The notes beneath the pieces are model-generated. The model did not search any database and was not told where the DNA came from. It saw nothing but the letters and a program-made list of their open reading frames with translations. A stretch of 64,000 bases of DNA from Microthrix sp041394405 (lineage in GTDB: Bacteria; Actinomycetota; Acidimicrobiia; Acidimicrobiales; Microtrichaceae), in assembly GCA_041394405.1 (NCBI GenBank), contig JAWKIF010000009.1:248001-312000 (forward strand). Reading direction: 5' to 3'. Each line of letters begins with the position of its first letter. Within the stretch, counting starts at the first letter, position 1. The position numbers and the translations under genes are program-made. Positions 16,719-25,300 of the stretch are shown piece after piece.

Positions 16719-17621
16719 ATGCCATCGGACGACGCGAAGTTCCTCGGGTTGACGGCCGGCGAGGAGCCGGGCGGTTTCGGTTTCGTCGTGGAGGACCACC
16801 TGGCACGCATGGACGGGCGGCTTTATGGGGGCACGGCCATTGCGGTGTCGATCGCTGCGGCCGAGTTGGTGACCCAGCGGTCGCCGCTGTGGATGACCAC
16901 GCAGTTCGTCGCCACCGCCCCGGCCGACGAACGGGTCTCGGTGCTGGCGGAGGTACTGGCCGCTGGGCGGCGCACCAGTCAGGTGCGGGTGACGGGAACC
17001 AACGCCGACGGCGACATCATGTTCGCCTCGCTCGGCGCCACCGGCATCCCCCAACCGAGCGGCCTGCACGGCGTGTTCGAACGAGCGCCCTCCGTGGAGC
17101 CACCCGACGACTCCGTCCCGTGGACCAGCCCCATCCACGGCATGCTGCTGCTGGCCGGCATCGAGGCACAGATCCCCGAGTTGCCGGACTTCGGATTCAC
17201 CTCGGCCATCGACATCCGCCATCCCGCCATCGTCGAGCACCCGGATCCGGGGCCGGGCCGGGTCTGCCTGTGGATTCGTCGTCGCGATCGCGTCCCGATT
17301 AGCCCCGCCGTGGCGGCCTACCTGGCCGACATGGTGCCGATGTCGGTGGCACATGCCCTGGGTGCACTGGCCGGCGGGTTGAGCCTGGACAACACCATCC
17401 GCATCGGGCCGTTCGTTGACACCGAGTGGGTGCTGGTGGACCTTCGCCCGCACCTAGCCATGGGCGACTACGGCCATGGCGCCGCGCACCTGTGGAGCGA
17501 GAGCGGCGCCCTGCTGGCCACGGCCAGCCAGTCGGCCTCGATGTTCCAATTCGCCGAGGCGTTTCCCTGGAAGCCGACCGCCGACGGCCCGCCCGAACAC
17601 GATGACGGGTCCGCCGGCTGA
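16719..17621 (+). CDS. Acyl-CoA thioesterase, TesB-like double hot-dog
   Basis: 300 residues. Two hot-dog units are visible. The first has DGRLYGGTAIAVSIAAAELV and TTQFVATAPADERVSVLAEV; the second has VAAYLADMVPMSVAHALGAL, then SLDNTIRIGPFV and WVLVDLRPHLAMGDYGHGAAHLW. The DNTIRI...DWxL-like order (D, T and Q/S of the TesB triad region) supports a thioesterase II. It hydrolyses acyl-CoA. It is divergent from the CsoR operon; the ATG at 16719 lies 43 nt from the operator, so the repressor could in principle affect it too. Confidence 0.8.
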   Translation: MPSDDAKFLGLTAGEEPGGFGFVVEDHLARMDGRLYGGTAIAVSIAAAELVTQRSPLWMTTQFVATAPADERVSVLAEVLAAGRRTSQVRVTGTNADGDIMFASLGATGIPQPSGLHGVFERAPSVEPPDDSVPWTSPIHGMLLLAGIEAQIPELPDFGFTSAIDIRHPAIVEHPDPGPGRVCLWIRRRDRVPISPAVAAYLADMVPMSVAHALGALAGGLSLDNTIRIGPFVDTEWVLVDLRPHLAMGDYGHGAAHLWSESGALLATASQSASMFQFAEAFPWKPTADGPPEHDDGSAG

Positions 17622-17646
17622 CGCTCGGCAGCGGGCGTGTTGGCGC

Positions 17647-19096
17647 TCAGGCCGCGGGCCGACAGCGGTAGACCACCGAGCCGCAGGGCGGCAGGTCCGC
17701 CTCCAACCGGTCGAGCGCGCCCATGGGCTCCAGTCGCCAGGCGTCGGTCACCTCGGCCGCACCCGTCAACCCCACCTCGCCGAGCGGAACCTCCACCCGC
17801 CGCCGCCGGCGGCCCATGTTGGACAGGGACACGGCCACCGACCCATCGGCCAGCGGCTTGGCCAGCACCCACGGGCCTCGACCAGAGGACACCCTCGGGG
17901 CCTGCACCCCCAGTTCATCCTGGTTGATGGCCAGGATCTCCGGATTGCCCAGCAGTTGCCGGTCGAATTCGGTCGAGGCAGCCAGATCGTGCGATGCCAG
18001 CAGCGGCGCCGCCATCATCGCCCACAGCGTCATGTGGCTGTGGGCCTGGGTATCGCTGACGCCCCGGAAGCTCCAGACCCCGGGCGGGGGCCCCACGGCA
18101 GCCGCAGCACGCCGGTGCTCGCGCCGCCGCCGCGGTTGCCCACTAGCAACATGTCGGGTTCGTTCCAGTGGCCCGGCCCGGCAAACCGGTCCAGCTTCAC
18201 GCTGCGCGCAGCGATCCCCCGCACGCCTAAGAGCGAGCGCGAGCAGCTATCGAAGATGTCCGGCGTGGTCCGCCAGGAGGAGGCACCCAGCCGGGCCGCC
18301 CATCGCCACGGCTTGCGGAAGCCCCACTCGCACACGCTGAACACGATGGGGCGGTCGACGGCGGCCAACGCCCGACCCATGACGCCGTATCGCTCGATGG
18401 CAGCCTCCCGGCTGCGCGGCGCATGGCAGTAGTCGTACTTCACAGGTCCACGCCCCACTCGGCGTAGGCCCTGGCGTCCACCTCCTCATACCCCAGGCCG
18501 CCGTAGCAGCCACCGCAGGTGCGCTCGGCGGCGTCGGAGTAGATGCCCAGCTTCAGGCCCATGGCGTGCACCGCCTCGGCCACGGGGGCGATGCCGTCCG
18601 GAAAGGTCTCGGGGTTGGCCAATGGGCGCCCGTCGGTGCCCCGCCGGGGTGCGTGCCAGTGATCGTCGATGTTGACGTAGGAGTAGCGCAGGTCCCGAAG
18701 GCCGCTGTCGACCATGGCCCGAGCCACCCGCAGCACCACCTCGGCGGTGACGCCTGGGCCGTAGACGTTCCAGCTGTTCCAGCCCATCGGTGGGGTGAGG
18801 GCCAACGTGTCGCCCACGCACAACACCACCTTCTCCGTCACGCTCCCCTGCGAGTTGGAGGCCGTGACGGACAGTTCGTGTTCGCCCGGTTCGATCGGGA
18901 CGACCCCCCGAAGAACGCCCTCGCCGTCCACTGCGACACCGGCGGGCAGGCCGGTGACCCGGACATCGAGGGGGCGCTCCCCGGTGGCGGCGAGCGGGTG
19001 GATCAGCTCCGTCCCCGGTCGGCATCCGACCCGCCTCGCGCCGTGCAGCCGAGGGGGCCCGGCGAAGGGATCGAACCGGGCAAGTTGCGGGGTCAT
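17647..19096 (-). pseudogene. GH27 alpha-galactosidase-like gene with two frameshifts
   Basis: Three consecutive frames together make one GH27 protein of about 480 residues. An N-terminal Ig-like part (to about residue 105) precedes TPPMGWNSWNVYGPG, then DDHWHAPRRGTDGRPLAN and GLKLGIYSDAAERTCGG. After the first lesion come KYDYC (nucleophile Asp), then GHWNEPDMLLVGN (acid/base Asp). After the second come SDTQAHSHMTLWAMM and a C-terminal beta domain. Lesion 1 lies near 18443, where one G seems missing from CTGGTG. Lesion 2 lies in the G5 run at 18086-18090, where one base restores GPPPGVWSF. All catalytic residues are intact, so sequencing or assembly error is as likely as real decay. The stop of the aminotransferase gene lies 20 nt upstream. 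Confidence 0.8.
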
Positions 19097-19115
19097 CGGC
19101 GAAGGGAGGCGTTGG

Positions 19116-20519
19116 CTATGCCACGTGGGCGTCGGCCAGTTCGAGGGCCTCGTCGACCGCCGCCAACCCCGCCCGGACGTCCTCGGCGCTAGCGTTGCAG
19201 GGGGGCACGATGTGCACCCGGTTGAAGTGGGCGAACACCCAGACGCCCCGCTGGCGGCAGGCGGCCACCACGTCGGCCATGGGCTTCGCGTCGGCACCCG
19301 AGGCGTTGTAGGGAACCAGCATCTCCCGCGTCTCGCGGTTGCGCACCAATTCGATGGCCCAGAACGCGCCCAGGCCCCGCACCTCCCCCACCGCCGGGTG
19401 CCGCTGGGCCATCGCCTCCAGCTCGGGGCCGATCACGTCGGTGCCCAACGACCGGGCCGCGGACAGCGTGTCCTCCTCCCGGAAGATGCCGATGGAGGCC
19501 ACCGCCGAGGCACAAGCCAGGGGATGGCCCGAGTAGGTGAGCCCGCCGGGATAGACGCGCTCGTCGAAGGTGGACGCGATGGCGTCGGAGATGATCACGC
19601 CGCCCAGGGGCACATAGCCCGAGTTCACACCCTTGGCGAAGCAGATGAGGTCTGGGGTGACGTCCCAGTGCTGCATGGCAAACCACTCGCCACAGCGGCC
19701 GAACCCGGCCATGACCTCGTCGGCGATCAGCATGATGCCGTGGCGGTCGCACAGCTCGCGGACGCCCGCCAGGTAGCCATCCGGCGGCACCAGGATGCCG
19801 TTGGTGCCCACCACCGGTTCCACGATGATGGCCGCCACGTTGTGGGCGCCCTCGAACATCAGCAGTTCCTCGAGGTGCGCCAGCGCCCGTTCGCACTCCT
19901 CGGCCGGGCCGGAGGCCGCAAACGACGAGCGGTAGGGGTAGGGCCCAAAGAAGTGCACCACACCGGGGATCGACGGCTCGGAGGGCCAACGGCGCGGGTC
20001 GCCCGTCAGGGTGATGGAACCGGCGGTGGCCCCGTGATAGCTGCGATGGGCCGCAAAAACCTTGTGGCGCCCGGTGTGCAGCCGGGCCATGCGGATGGCG
20101 TTCTCGTTGGCGTCGGCACCGCCGCTGGTGAAGAACACCCGGTTCAGCCCATCGGGGGCCACCCCGGCGATCAGCCGCGCCGCCTCGGACCGGTCGGCGT
20201 TGGCGTGAAACGGGGCGATGGTGCACAACCGTCCGGCGGCCTCGGCGATGGCGGCCACCAGCTTGGGGTGCTGGTGCCCCAGGTTCACGTTCATCAGCTG
20301 CGAGCTGAAGTCGAGATACGCCTTGCCCTCGAAGTCCCACATCCACGAACCCTCGGTGCGGGCGATGGCGACGGGATTGATCAACGCCTGGGCCGACCAC
20401 GAGTGAAACACGTGCGCCCGATCGTTGGTGGAGGCATCCTCGCTGTTGTAGTAGCCGGGCCACTCGGCGGCGGGCTCGGACATCGGCGGTGCCGACGGAC
20501 GTGACGGGTGCTCGGCCAT
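19116..20519 (-). CDS. Class III PLP-dependent aminotransferase (omega-aminotransferase type)
   Basis: 467 residues. It shows the class III order: YLDFSSQLMNVNLGHQHP, VFFTSGGADANENAIRMA, HRSYHGATAGSITLTG, IIVEPVVGTNG, IADEVMAGFGRCGEWFAMQHW, and the Schiff-base Lys in CFAKGVNSGYVPLGG. The last motif is like beta-alanine/taurine:pyruvate or other omega-amino-acid transaminases. The ATG at 20519 is preceded by GGAGG at a good distance. It precedes the GH27 gene by 20 nt, but the functional link is unclear. Confidence 0.87.
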   Translation of the reverse strand: MAEHPSRPSAPPMSEPAAEWPGYYNSEDASTNDRAHVFHSWSAQALINPVAIARTEGSWMWDFEGKAYLDFSSQLMNVNLGHQHPKLVAAIAEAAGRLCTIAPFHANADRSEAARLIAGVAPDGLNRVFFTSGGADANENAIRMARLHTGRHKVFAAHRSYHGATAGSITLTGDPRRWPSEPSIPGVVHFFGPYPYRSSFAASGPAEECERALAHLEELLMFEGAHNVAAIIVEPVVGTNGILVPPDGYLAGVRELCDRHGIMLIADEVMAGFGRCGEWFAMQHWDVTPDLICFAKGVNSGYVPLGGVIISDAIASTFDERVYPGGLTYSGHPLACASAVASIGIFREEDTLSAARSLGTDVIGPELEAMAQRHPAVGEVRGLGAFWAIELVRNRETREMLVPYNASGADAKPMADVVAACRQRGVWVFAHFNRVHIVPPCNASAEDVRAGLAAVDEALELADAHVA

Positions 20520-20619
20520 GGGGCGCCTCCTCGGCTTCGACGGGCGACCGCCCGGCGCGCATTCCGACGCCGGGGGCTTCACCCGTTGGTGACCGGCCGA
20601 GCATATGGGCCGACGGCGC

Positions 20620-21006
20620 TCAGTCGAGGGTGATGACGATGGCGGTGTCGCTGCCGCGGTCCTTCCCGAACAGCTTGCCGATCTGTGCGGTGAGGCTGAT
20701 GAGGCGCACCTGCAGGCCGTACTTGGCCGCGATCTTGGCCCGAACACGATCGAAGTCGGCCCCCTGAAGCACCTGGGCGGTGCCCGGGACGGGCTCGGTG
20801 CCCTGGCGTGCGTTGCCGCGCAGGTCGGAGGGCTGCACCAACACCCGATTGTCCTGCCGCAGGCGCTTCACCTTCAGCGACGAGCCGGGCGTGGTGAACC
20901 CCAGGGTGCCGTCGCCCAGGTCGGCGATCCACACGGGCGTGGACGAACTGTCGCCGTTGCGCCGATAGGTGGTGAGGGCGACGTACTTCTCGCTGGCCAG
21001 GTCCAT
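20620..21006 (-). CDS. PPOX-class F420-dependent oxidoreductase, small split-barrel
   Basis: 128 residues. EKYVALTTYRRNGDSSSTPVW is the typical opening strand pair of F420-binding split-barrel proteins, followed by LGFTTPGSSLKVKRLRQDNRV and VLVQPSDLRGN and a TAQVLQGADFDRVRAKIAAKYG helix. These proteins use deazaflavin F420, supporting an actinobacterial host. The reaction is unknown. The ATG at 21006 is chosen over an in-frame start at 21030 because the fold starts right there. Confidence 0.83.
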   Translation of the reverse strand: MDLASEKYVALTTYRRNGDSSSTPVWIADLGDGTLGFTTPGSSLKVKRLRQDNRVLVQPSDLRGNARQGTEPVPGTAQVLQGADFDRVRAKIAAKYGLQVRLISLTAQIGKLFGKDRGSDTAIVITLD

Positions 21007-21064
21007 GAACGCTCCTTGGTCGGCCGCCAAGCTACCGCTGCGGTCCGCGGTGCCGGACGCCCGG

Positions 21065-22333
21065 TCAGCCGGCCGACAGGGGTGCGGTCGGGGTGAAGCG
21101 CACCGGCAGGCGCTTGATGCCGCCCACCAGGGGCATGCCTATCGAGTCGAGCGGCACGGGCTCGCCGACCGCCTCGATGTCGGGCAGGCGGGTGAGCAGC
21201 TGGCGGAAGGCCACGCCCACCTCCCGCCGGGCCAGGTGCGCGCCCAGGCAGAAGTGCGGCCCCGGCCCGCCGAAGCCCACGTGCGGGTTGGGGTCGCGCA
21301 GCACATCAAACCGCTCGGGATCGTCGAACACTCGAGGATCACGGTTGGCGGCGCCGTACAGCATCACCAGCCGGTCGCCCTCCACGAAGTCGTGCCCGGC
21401 CAGGGTGAGGTCACGGGTAACCGTGCGCCGCATGTAGGTGACGGGCGAGGCCGCCCGCACGATTTCCTCCACGGCGGTAGGCGTGACCCCCTCCAGGTCC
21501 TCCTGCCAGATGCGGCGCTGGTCCGGGTGACGGGCCAGCAGCGCCATGCCGTGGCTGATGGCCGTGCGGGTGGTGTCGTTGCCGGCCACCGCCAACAGGA
21601 TGAAGAACGGCGCCACCTCGGTGGGGTCCAGCAGCTCCTCGCCCACGTCGTTGTGAACCAGCTGCGAGGTGAGATCGTCGGTGGGGTTGGCCAGCCGCTC
21701 GTGGGCCAGCTCGTTCATCAGGTTGGTCAGGTCCATCCCCGCCCCGAACAGGGTCATCATCGGGTCCCCGTCGCCCATGAACTCGGGGTCGCCGCCCCCC
21801 AGGATGATGTTGGTGGCCGTGAGCACCGTGTCGAACTCGGAGCGCGGGATGCCCATCATGTCGCAGATGACCAGCAGCGGGAACGGCTGCGAAAACGCCT
21901 CCACCAGGTCGGCCTCGCCGTCGGCGCAGAACCCGTCGATCACCTCGGCACAGATGGTGTCGACCGAATCCATCACGGCCTGCAGGCGCCGGGGCGTGAA
22001 CGAACGGCCCACGATGCCGCGCTGCCTGGCGTGCCGGGGGTCGTCCATGTTGATGAAGGACCCGAAGAACTCCAGGGCCTCCTCGGGCATGTCCAGCACC
22101 GAGACCGCCCCCTGGCCCGAGCAGAAGTCCTTCGGCCGCTTGGAGATCTCGATCACCTCGTCGTAGCGGGTGACGCCGTAGAACGCCTCGGTCTCGCCGG
22201 TGAGGGGATGGATGTAAGTGGTGTGGGCGAAGGGTCCGCGCTCGCGGATCTCGGCCATCTCCGCCATGCGCTCGTGGAGCTGCCGGTTCCAGAAGGATGG
22301 ATCGGCCAAACGCGTGCTGCTCGCTGAACTCAC
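21065..22333 (-). CDS. Cytochrome P450
   Basis: 422 residues, soluble bacterial class. The oxygen-activating I-helix is LAVAGNDTTRTAIS, the ExxR of the K-helix is EEIVR, and the heme Cys lies in FGGPGPHFCLGAHLARREVG. The start is GTG with AGGGGGACC upstream. CYP124/125/142-like enzymes of actinobacteria share this layout and hydroxylate fatty acids, sterols or terpenoids, but the subfamily cannot be fixed by eye. It is monocistronic, with no ferredoxin gene nearby. Confidence 0.92.
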   Translation of the reverse strand: MSSASSTRLADPSFWNRQLHERMAEMAEIRERGPFAHTTYIHPLTGETEAFYGVTRYDEVIEISKRPKDFCSGQGAVSVLDMPEEALEFFGSFINMDDPRHARQRGIVGRSFTPRRLQAVMDSVDTICAEVIDGFCADGEADLVEAFSQPFPLLVICDMMGIPRSEFDTVLTATNIILGGGDPEFMGDGDPMMTLFGAGMDLTNLMNELAHERLANPTDDLTSQLVHNDVGEELLDPTEVAPFFILLAVAGNDTTRTAISHGMALLARHPDQRRIWQEDLEGVTPTAVEEIVRAASPVTYMRRTVTRDLTLAGHDFVEGDRLVMLYGAANRDPRVFDDPERFDVLRDPNPHVGFGGPGPHFCLGAHLARREVGVAFRQLLTRLPDIEAVGEPVPLDSIGMPLVGGIKRLPVRFTPTAPLSAG

Positions 22334-22371
22334 AGGTCCCCCTGGTGTCGGTGTGGGGTCACGCTACGCGA

Positions 22372-23787
22372 TCACGGGGTGCCCACGGCGGTGACGAATG
22401 CCGCATGATCCCGTTGGTTCTGGTCGGCGTAGGCGGAGGAGAAACGCTCCATGGCGGCGGCCATGGCCTTGCCGCCACCCAGATAGCCGCTGAGGGCGGC
22501 GGGATCGCCGGTGCGGGCATGTGCCCGGGCCAGGGTGTGGCCGCATGCCTCGGCGTAGACCGCCATCATCTCGGGCTCCATGGCATCGATGTTGGCCGAC
22601 CCTTTGCCGTCCCACAGCTGGCGGAAGTAGTAGTCGTGCAGCCGGCCGTCGCCGCCACGCGCTTGATGCCACCCCAGGAAGATGTCGCTGGCGCTCTGGA
22701 TCAACCGCTGCCCCTCCACCACCCGCTGCCCGTGGGTGGGCCACCGGCTGGCGCCCAGCGCGGGCTCCAACACGGAGGCCTCGGCCTCCTTCACCTGCAA
22801 CAACAACGGGTCGCCGCTGTCGCGACCCACCAGCAGGGCCACCCAGCACCGCGTGCCCACGCTGCCAACTCCGACCACCTTGCGGGCGAGGTCGGCGAAC
22901 CGGTATCGGTGCAGCACCAGTCGTCGGTCGGGCTGGAGGCTCTTGGCGTAGGAGCCGAGCGAGTGCCGGACCAGGCTCGCCACCTCCCGATGCTCAAAGG
23001 TGCTCAGCACCTCCTCGACCCGTTCCAGCAGGGGCGGATCGCTGACGAAGCGGGGCTCGCCGCCAACCTCGGCCACCAGCTTGTTGAACGCCCGCAGGTT
23101 GTTCTTCGAGCGGGCCTTGCGCAACAGGCGGTGGAACCGCTCCATGCTGGCCTTCGGCAGCTGGTCCCCCCACCGCGCCTCAATGTCGGCGGTGGTGAGG
23201 TGCGAATACCACACCTCCAGATAGCCGGCCTCGGCAAACTCGGCCATGGCCCGGCAGTAGGTCCGTGCCAGGTAGCGCTGAACCCGGCTGCGCGCCCGCT
23301 CGTCGAACCCATTGGACCGCGCCGCAATCTCGAAGCTGGCCGCCAAGCGCGCCAGGTCCCACTCGAAGGGACCCGGATGGGTTTCGTCGAAGTCGTTCAG
23401 ATCGAAAACCAGCTGGCGCTCGGGCGAGGCAAAGATGCCGAAGTTGGCCAGGTGCGCGTCACCGCACAGCTGCACCTCCAGCCCCGTGGTGGGGCGGCCG
23501 CCCAGATCGGCGGCGAAGACCGCAGCTGCGCCCCGGTAGAAGGCAAAGGGCGATGCGCTCATCCGAGCGTGGCGGATGGGCACCAACTCCGGCACCCTGC
23601 TGGCTTCCTGGTCAGCCAGGATGGCCACCGGATCGCGCCGGTTGGGCGCCGGCGACCAGTCACCCAGCGATGACCGGGGCACCCGGGCCCGCCGGGCCCG
23701 CCCCCACTCGGCTCGTTGGGCGGGCGTGTCGGCCGGCGGCGCGCCACCGGTGTGCGGCATGGGCCATTCGGGTTCGGCGGCGGTCAT
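22372..23787 (-). CDS. DUF2252 protein (kinase-like fold)
   Basis: 471 residues. SASPFAFYRGAAAVFAADL, VQLCGDAHLANFGIFASPER and VFDLNDFDETHPGPFEWDL form the recognisable N-terminal core of DUF2252. This has an aminoglycoside-phosphotransferase-like HGDxHxxN motif (CGDAHLANFG) and a D-x-D-like metal site (DLNDFDE). Later conserved parts are GVGSVGTRCWVALLVG and HDYYFRQLWDGKGS. The enzyme activity is not known. The start is taken at the ATG at 23787; nine residues could be added. Confidence 0.85.
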   Translation of the reverse strand: MTAAEPEWPMPHTGGAPPADTPAQRAEWGRARRARVPRSSLGDWSPAPNRRDPVAILADQEASRVPELVPIRHARMSASPFAFYRGAAAVFAADLGGRPTTGLEVQLCGDAHLANFGIFASPERQLVFDLNDFDETHPGPFEWDLARLAASFEIAARSNGFDERARSRVQRYLARTYCRAMAEFAEAGYLEVWYSHLTTADIEARWGDQLPKASMERFHRLLRKARSKNNLRAFNKLVAEVGGEPRFVSDPPLLERVEEVLSTFEHREVASLVRHSLGSYAKSLQPDRRLVLHRYRFADLARKVVGVGSVGTRCWVALLVGRDSGDPLLLQVKEAEASVLEPALGASRWPTHGQRVVEGQRLIQSASDIFLGWHQARGGDGRLHDYYFRQLWDGKGSANIDAMEPEMMAVYAEACGHTLARAHARTGDPAALSGYLGGGKAMAAAMERFSSAYADQNQRDHAAFVTAVGTP

Positions 23788-23895
23788 CGGTCGTCCATGG
23801 GTTGGCTCCCTCAATGGGTCGCATCGCCGAAGGCGGCCGGCGAGCCGGGACCCAGACGGTAGGGGGCCGCGCCCGTCGCGTGCGCCATCGGCGGC

Positions 23896-24156
23896 TCAGC
23901 CGCCGGACAAGGCCTGCATCAGCACCACCTCGTCGGTGGGCTCCAACGCGCGCCCCAGGTCGGTCTCCACCGCCCGGTTCACGAAGACGCGCATGTGGGG
24001 TCGCAGCCGGCCCTGCTCGTCCACCACGCGAAACGCCATGCCCGGGTGGCGGGCATCCAGGTCATCGAGCACCTCCGCGACCGTGTCGCCGACGGCCGGC
24101 ACCTCGGCGGCGCCGTCGGTGTAGGACCGCAACGGCGTGGGGATGCGCACCATCAC
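23896..24156 (-). CDS. MoaD/ThiS-like ubiquitin-fold protein
   Basis: 86 residues ending in Gly-Gly. The beta-grasp pattern is visible: MVRIPTPLRSYTDG, TVAEVLDDLDARHPGM, HMRVFVNRAVETDLG, EVVLMQALSGG. In MoaD/ThiS the terminal GG is adenylated and thiocarboxylated for sulfur transfer. No MoaE, MoeB or ThiF gene lies in the window. The start overlaps the stop of the BNR-repeat gene (GTGATG: stop TGA is nested in it), so translation is coupled. The true start may be GTG at 24156 or ATG at 24153. Confidence 0.82.
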   Translation of the reverse strand: MMVRIPTPLRSYTDGAAEVPAVGDTVAEVLDDLDARHPGMAFRVVDEQGRLRPHMRVFVNRAVETDLGRALEPTDEVVLMQALSGG

Positions 24157-25280
24157 GGCTGAGGACCGGCGGCCACCTCCACCGAGAGGATCTCCGGCAG
24201 GTGGGCGCCGATGCCGGCGAAGCCCTCCCCCTCATCGTTGCTGGCCCACAGCTCCCCTCCGGTCGTGCCGAAGTACACGCCGACCGGATCGGCCTGGTCG
24301 GTGCACATGGCCTGCCGCTTCACCGTGAACCAGCCTCGCTCGGGCAGGCCGGCGTCCTGCCGCACCCAGGTGGCTCCGCCGTCGGCGGTGGCATACACCG
24401 CCGGGCGGCCGTCCGGGCTAGTGCGTGGCCACACGTCGGTGCCGTCCATAGGGAACACCCACGCCCGGTCGGGATCGCGAGGGTGCAGTTCGACCGGGAA
24501 GCCGATGTCGCCGATCTCCGCCGGCAGGTTGTCGCCGATGCGCACCCACCGTTGCTCAGGCCGGTCCAACCGGTAGAGCCCACAGTGGTTCTGCTGATAG
24601 AGCCGGTCGGGCAAGGCCGGATGCACCCGAACGCAGTGTGGATCGTGGCCAAACTCGGCGTCCGGGTCGGGCATGAACATGCCTTCGACCCCGGCGTTCA
24701 GTGGGTGCCAGTCGGCGCCGCCATCGGTGCTTTCGAACACGCCCCCGCTGGAGAGCCCGATGTAGAGATGGGCCGGGTCGCGCGGATCGACGTTGATCGA
24801 ATGCAACATGGCGCCATCCGGCGTGCCCCGATGGGGGTACTCGGCCCACGTCTCCCACATGGGATGGTCGCACCAGCCGTCCACCGGCGCCCAGGTGTCG
24901 CCGTGGTCGTCGCTGCGAAACAGCCCCTGGGGCACCCCGCCGCAGTACCAGGTGCCAGGTTGGTCGCCGTGCCCGGGCGTCAGCCAGAACGCCCGGTCCA
25001 GGCTGCGCTCCAGGCGGTCACCGGGGTGGAACGCCGGCGGCGAGGTGGCCTCGCCCCAGCTGGCGCCGCCATCCCCGGACGCGAACACCGTCGGCCCCAG
25101 GTGCCCCGTTCCGGCGGCCACCAACCACCGGTTCGGGTCTCGCGGGTCGGCCACGGCGTGCTGGATGACCTGGCCCAGGAACTGCGGTTCCGCCATCCGC
25201 CAGTTGGTGCGGCCCTCGTCGCTCTCGACGACGAAGAGCCCCTTGCGCGTCCCAACCAGCAACGTGGTGTTCGTTGACAT
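24153..25280 (-). CDS. BNR/VPS10-like beta-propeller protein coupled to MoaD-like gene
   Basis: 375 residues. Repeated Asp-box-like motifs are visible: FASGDGGASWGEA, FRSDDHGDTWAPV, FESTDGGADWHPL and YATADGGATWVRQ. RDPxxxW-type motifs lie between blades (DPRDPNRWLVAAG, DPRDPAHLYIGLS, HPRDPDRAWVFP). It begins MSTNTTLLVGTRKGLFV, typical of the cytoplasmic 'exo-alpha-sialidase' propeller family that is not known to be a sialidase. There is no signal peptide. The ATG follows GGGGGAACC. It is translationally coupled to the MoaD-like gene, which hints at a shared role. Confidence 0.82.
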   Translation of the reverse strand: MSTNTTLLVGTRKGLFVVESDEGRTNWRMAEPQFLGQVIQHAVADPRDPNRWLVAAGTGHLGPTVFASGDGGASWGEATSPPAFHPGDRLERSLDRAFWLTPGHGDQPGTWYCGGVPQGLFRSDDHGDTWAPVDGWCDHPMWETWAEYPHRGTPDGAMLHSINVDPRDPAHLYIGLSSGGVFESTDGGADWHPLNAGVEGMFMPDPDAEFGHDPHCVRVHPALPDRLYQQNHCGLYRLDRPEQRWVRIGDNLPAEIGDIGFPVELHPRDPDRAWVFPMDGTDVWPRTSPDGRPAVYATADGGATWVRQDAGLPERGWFTVKRQAMCTDQADPVGVYFGTTGGELWASNDEGEGFAGIGAHLPEILSVEVAAGPQP

Positions 25281-25300
25281 GGTTCCCCCTGTAGTTCAGA

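Noticed and set aside
19055..19085. Sequence resembling a tRNA T-arm (GGGATCGAACC)
   Set aside because: No matching acceptor, D or anticodon arms, and it lies inside the coding part of the GH27 gene.
18795..20504. 569-codon plus-strand open frame opposite the aminotransferase
   Set aside because: Shadow of the class III aminotransferase, with no recognisable motif.
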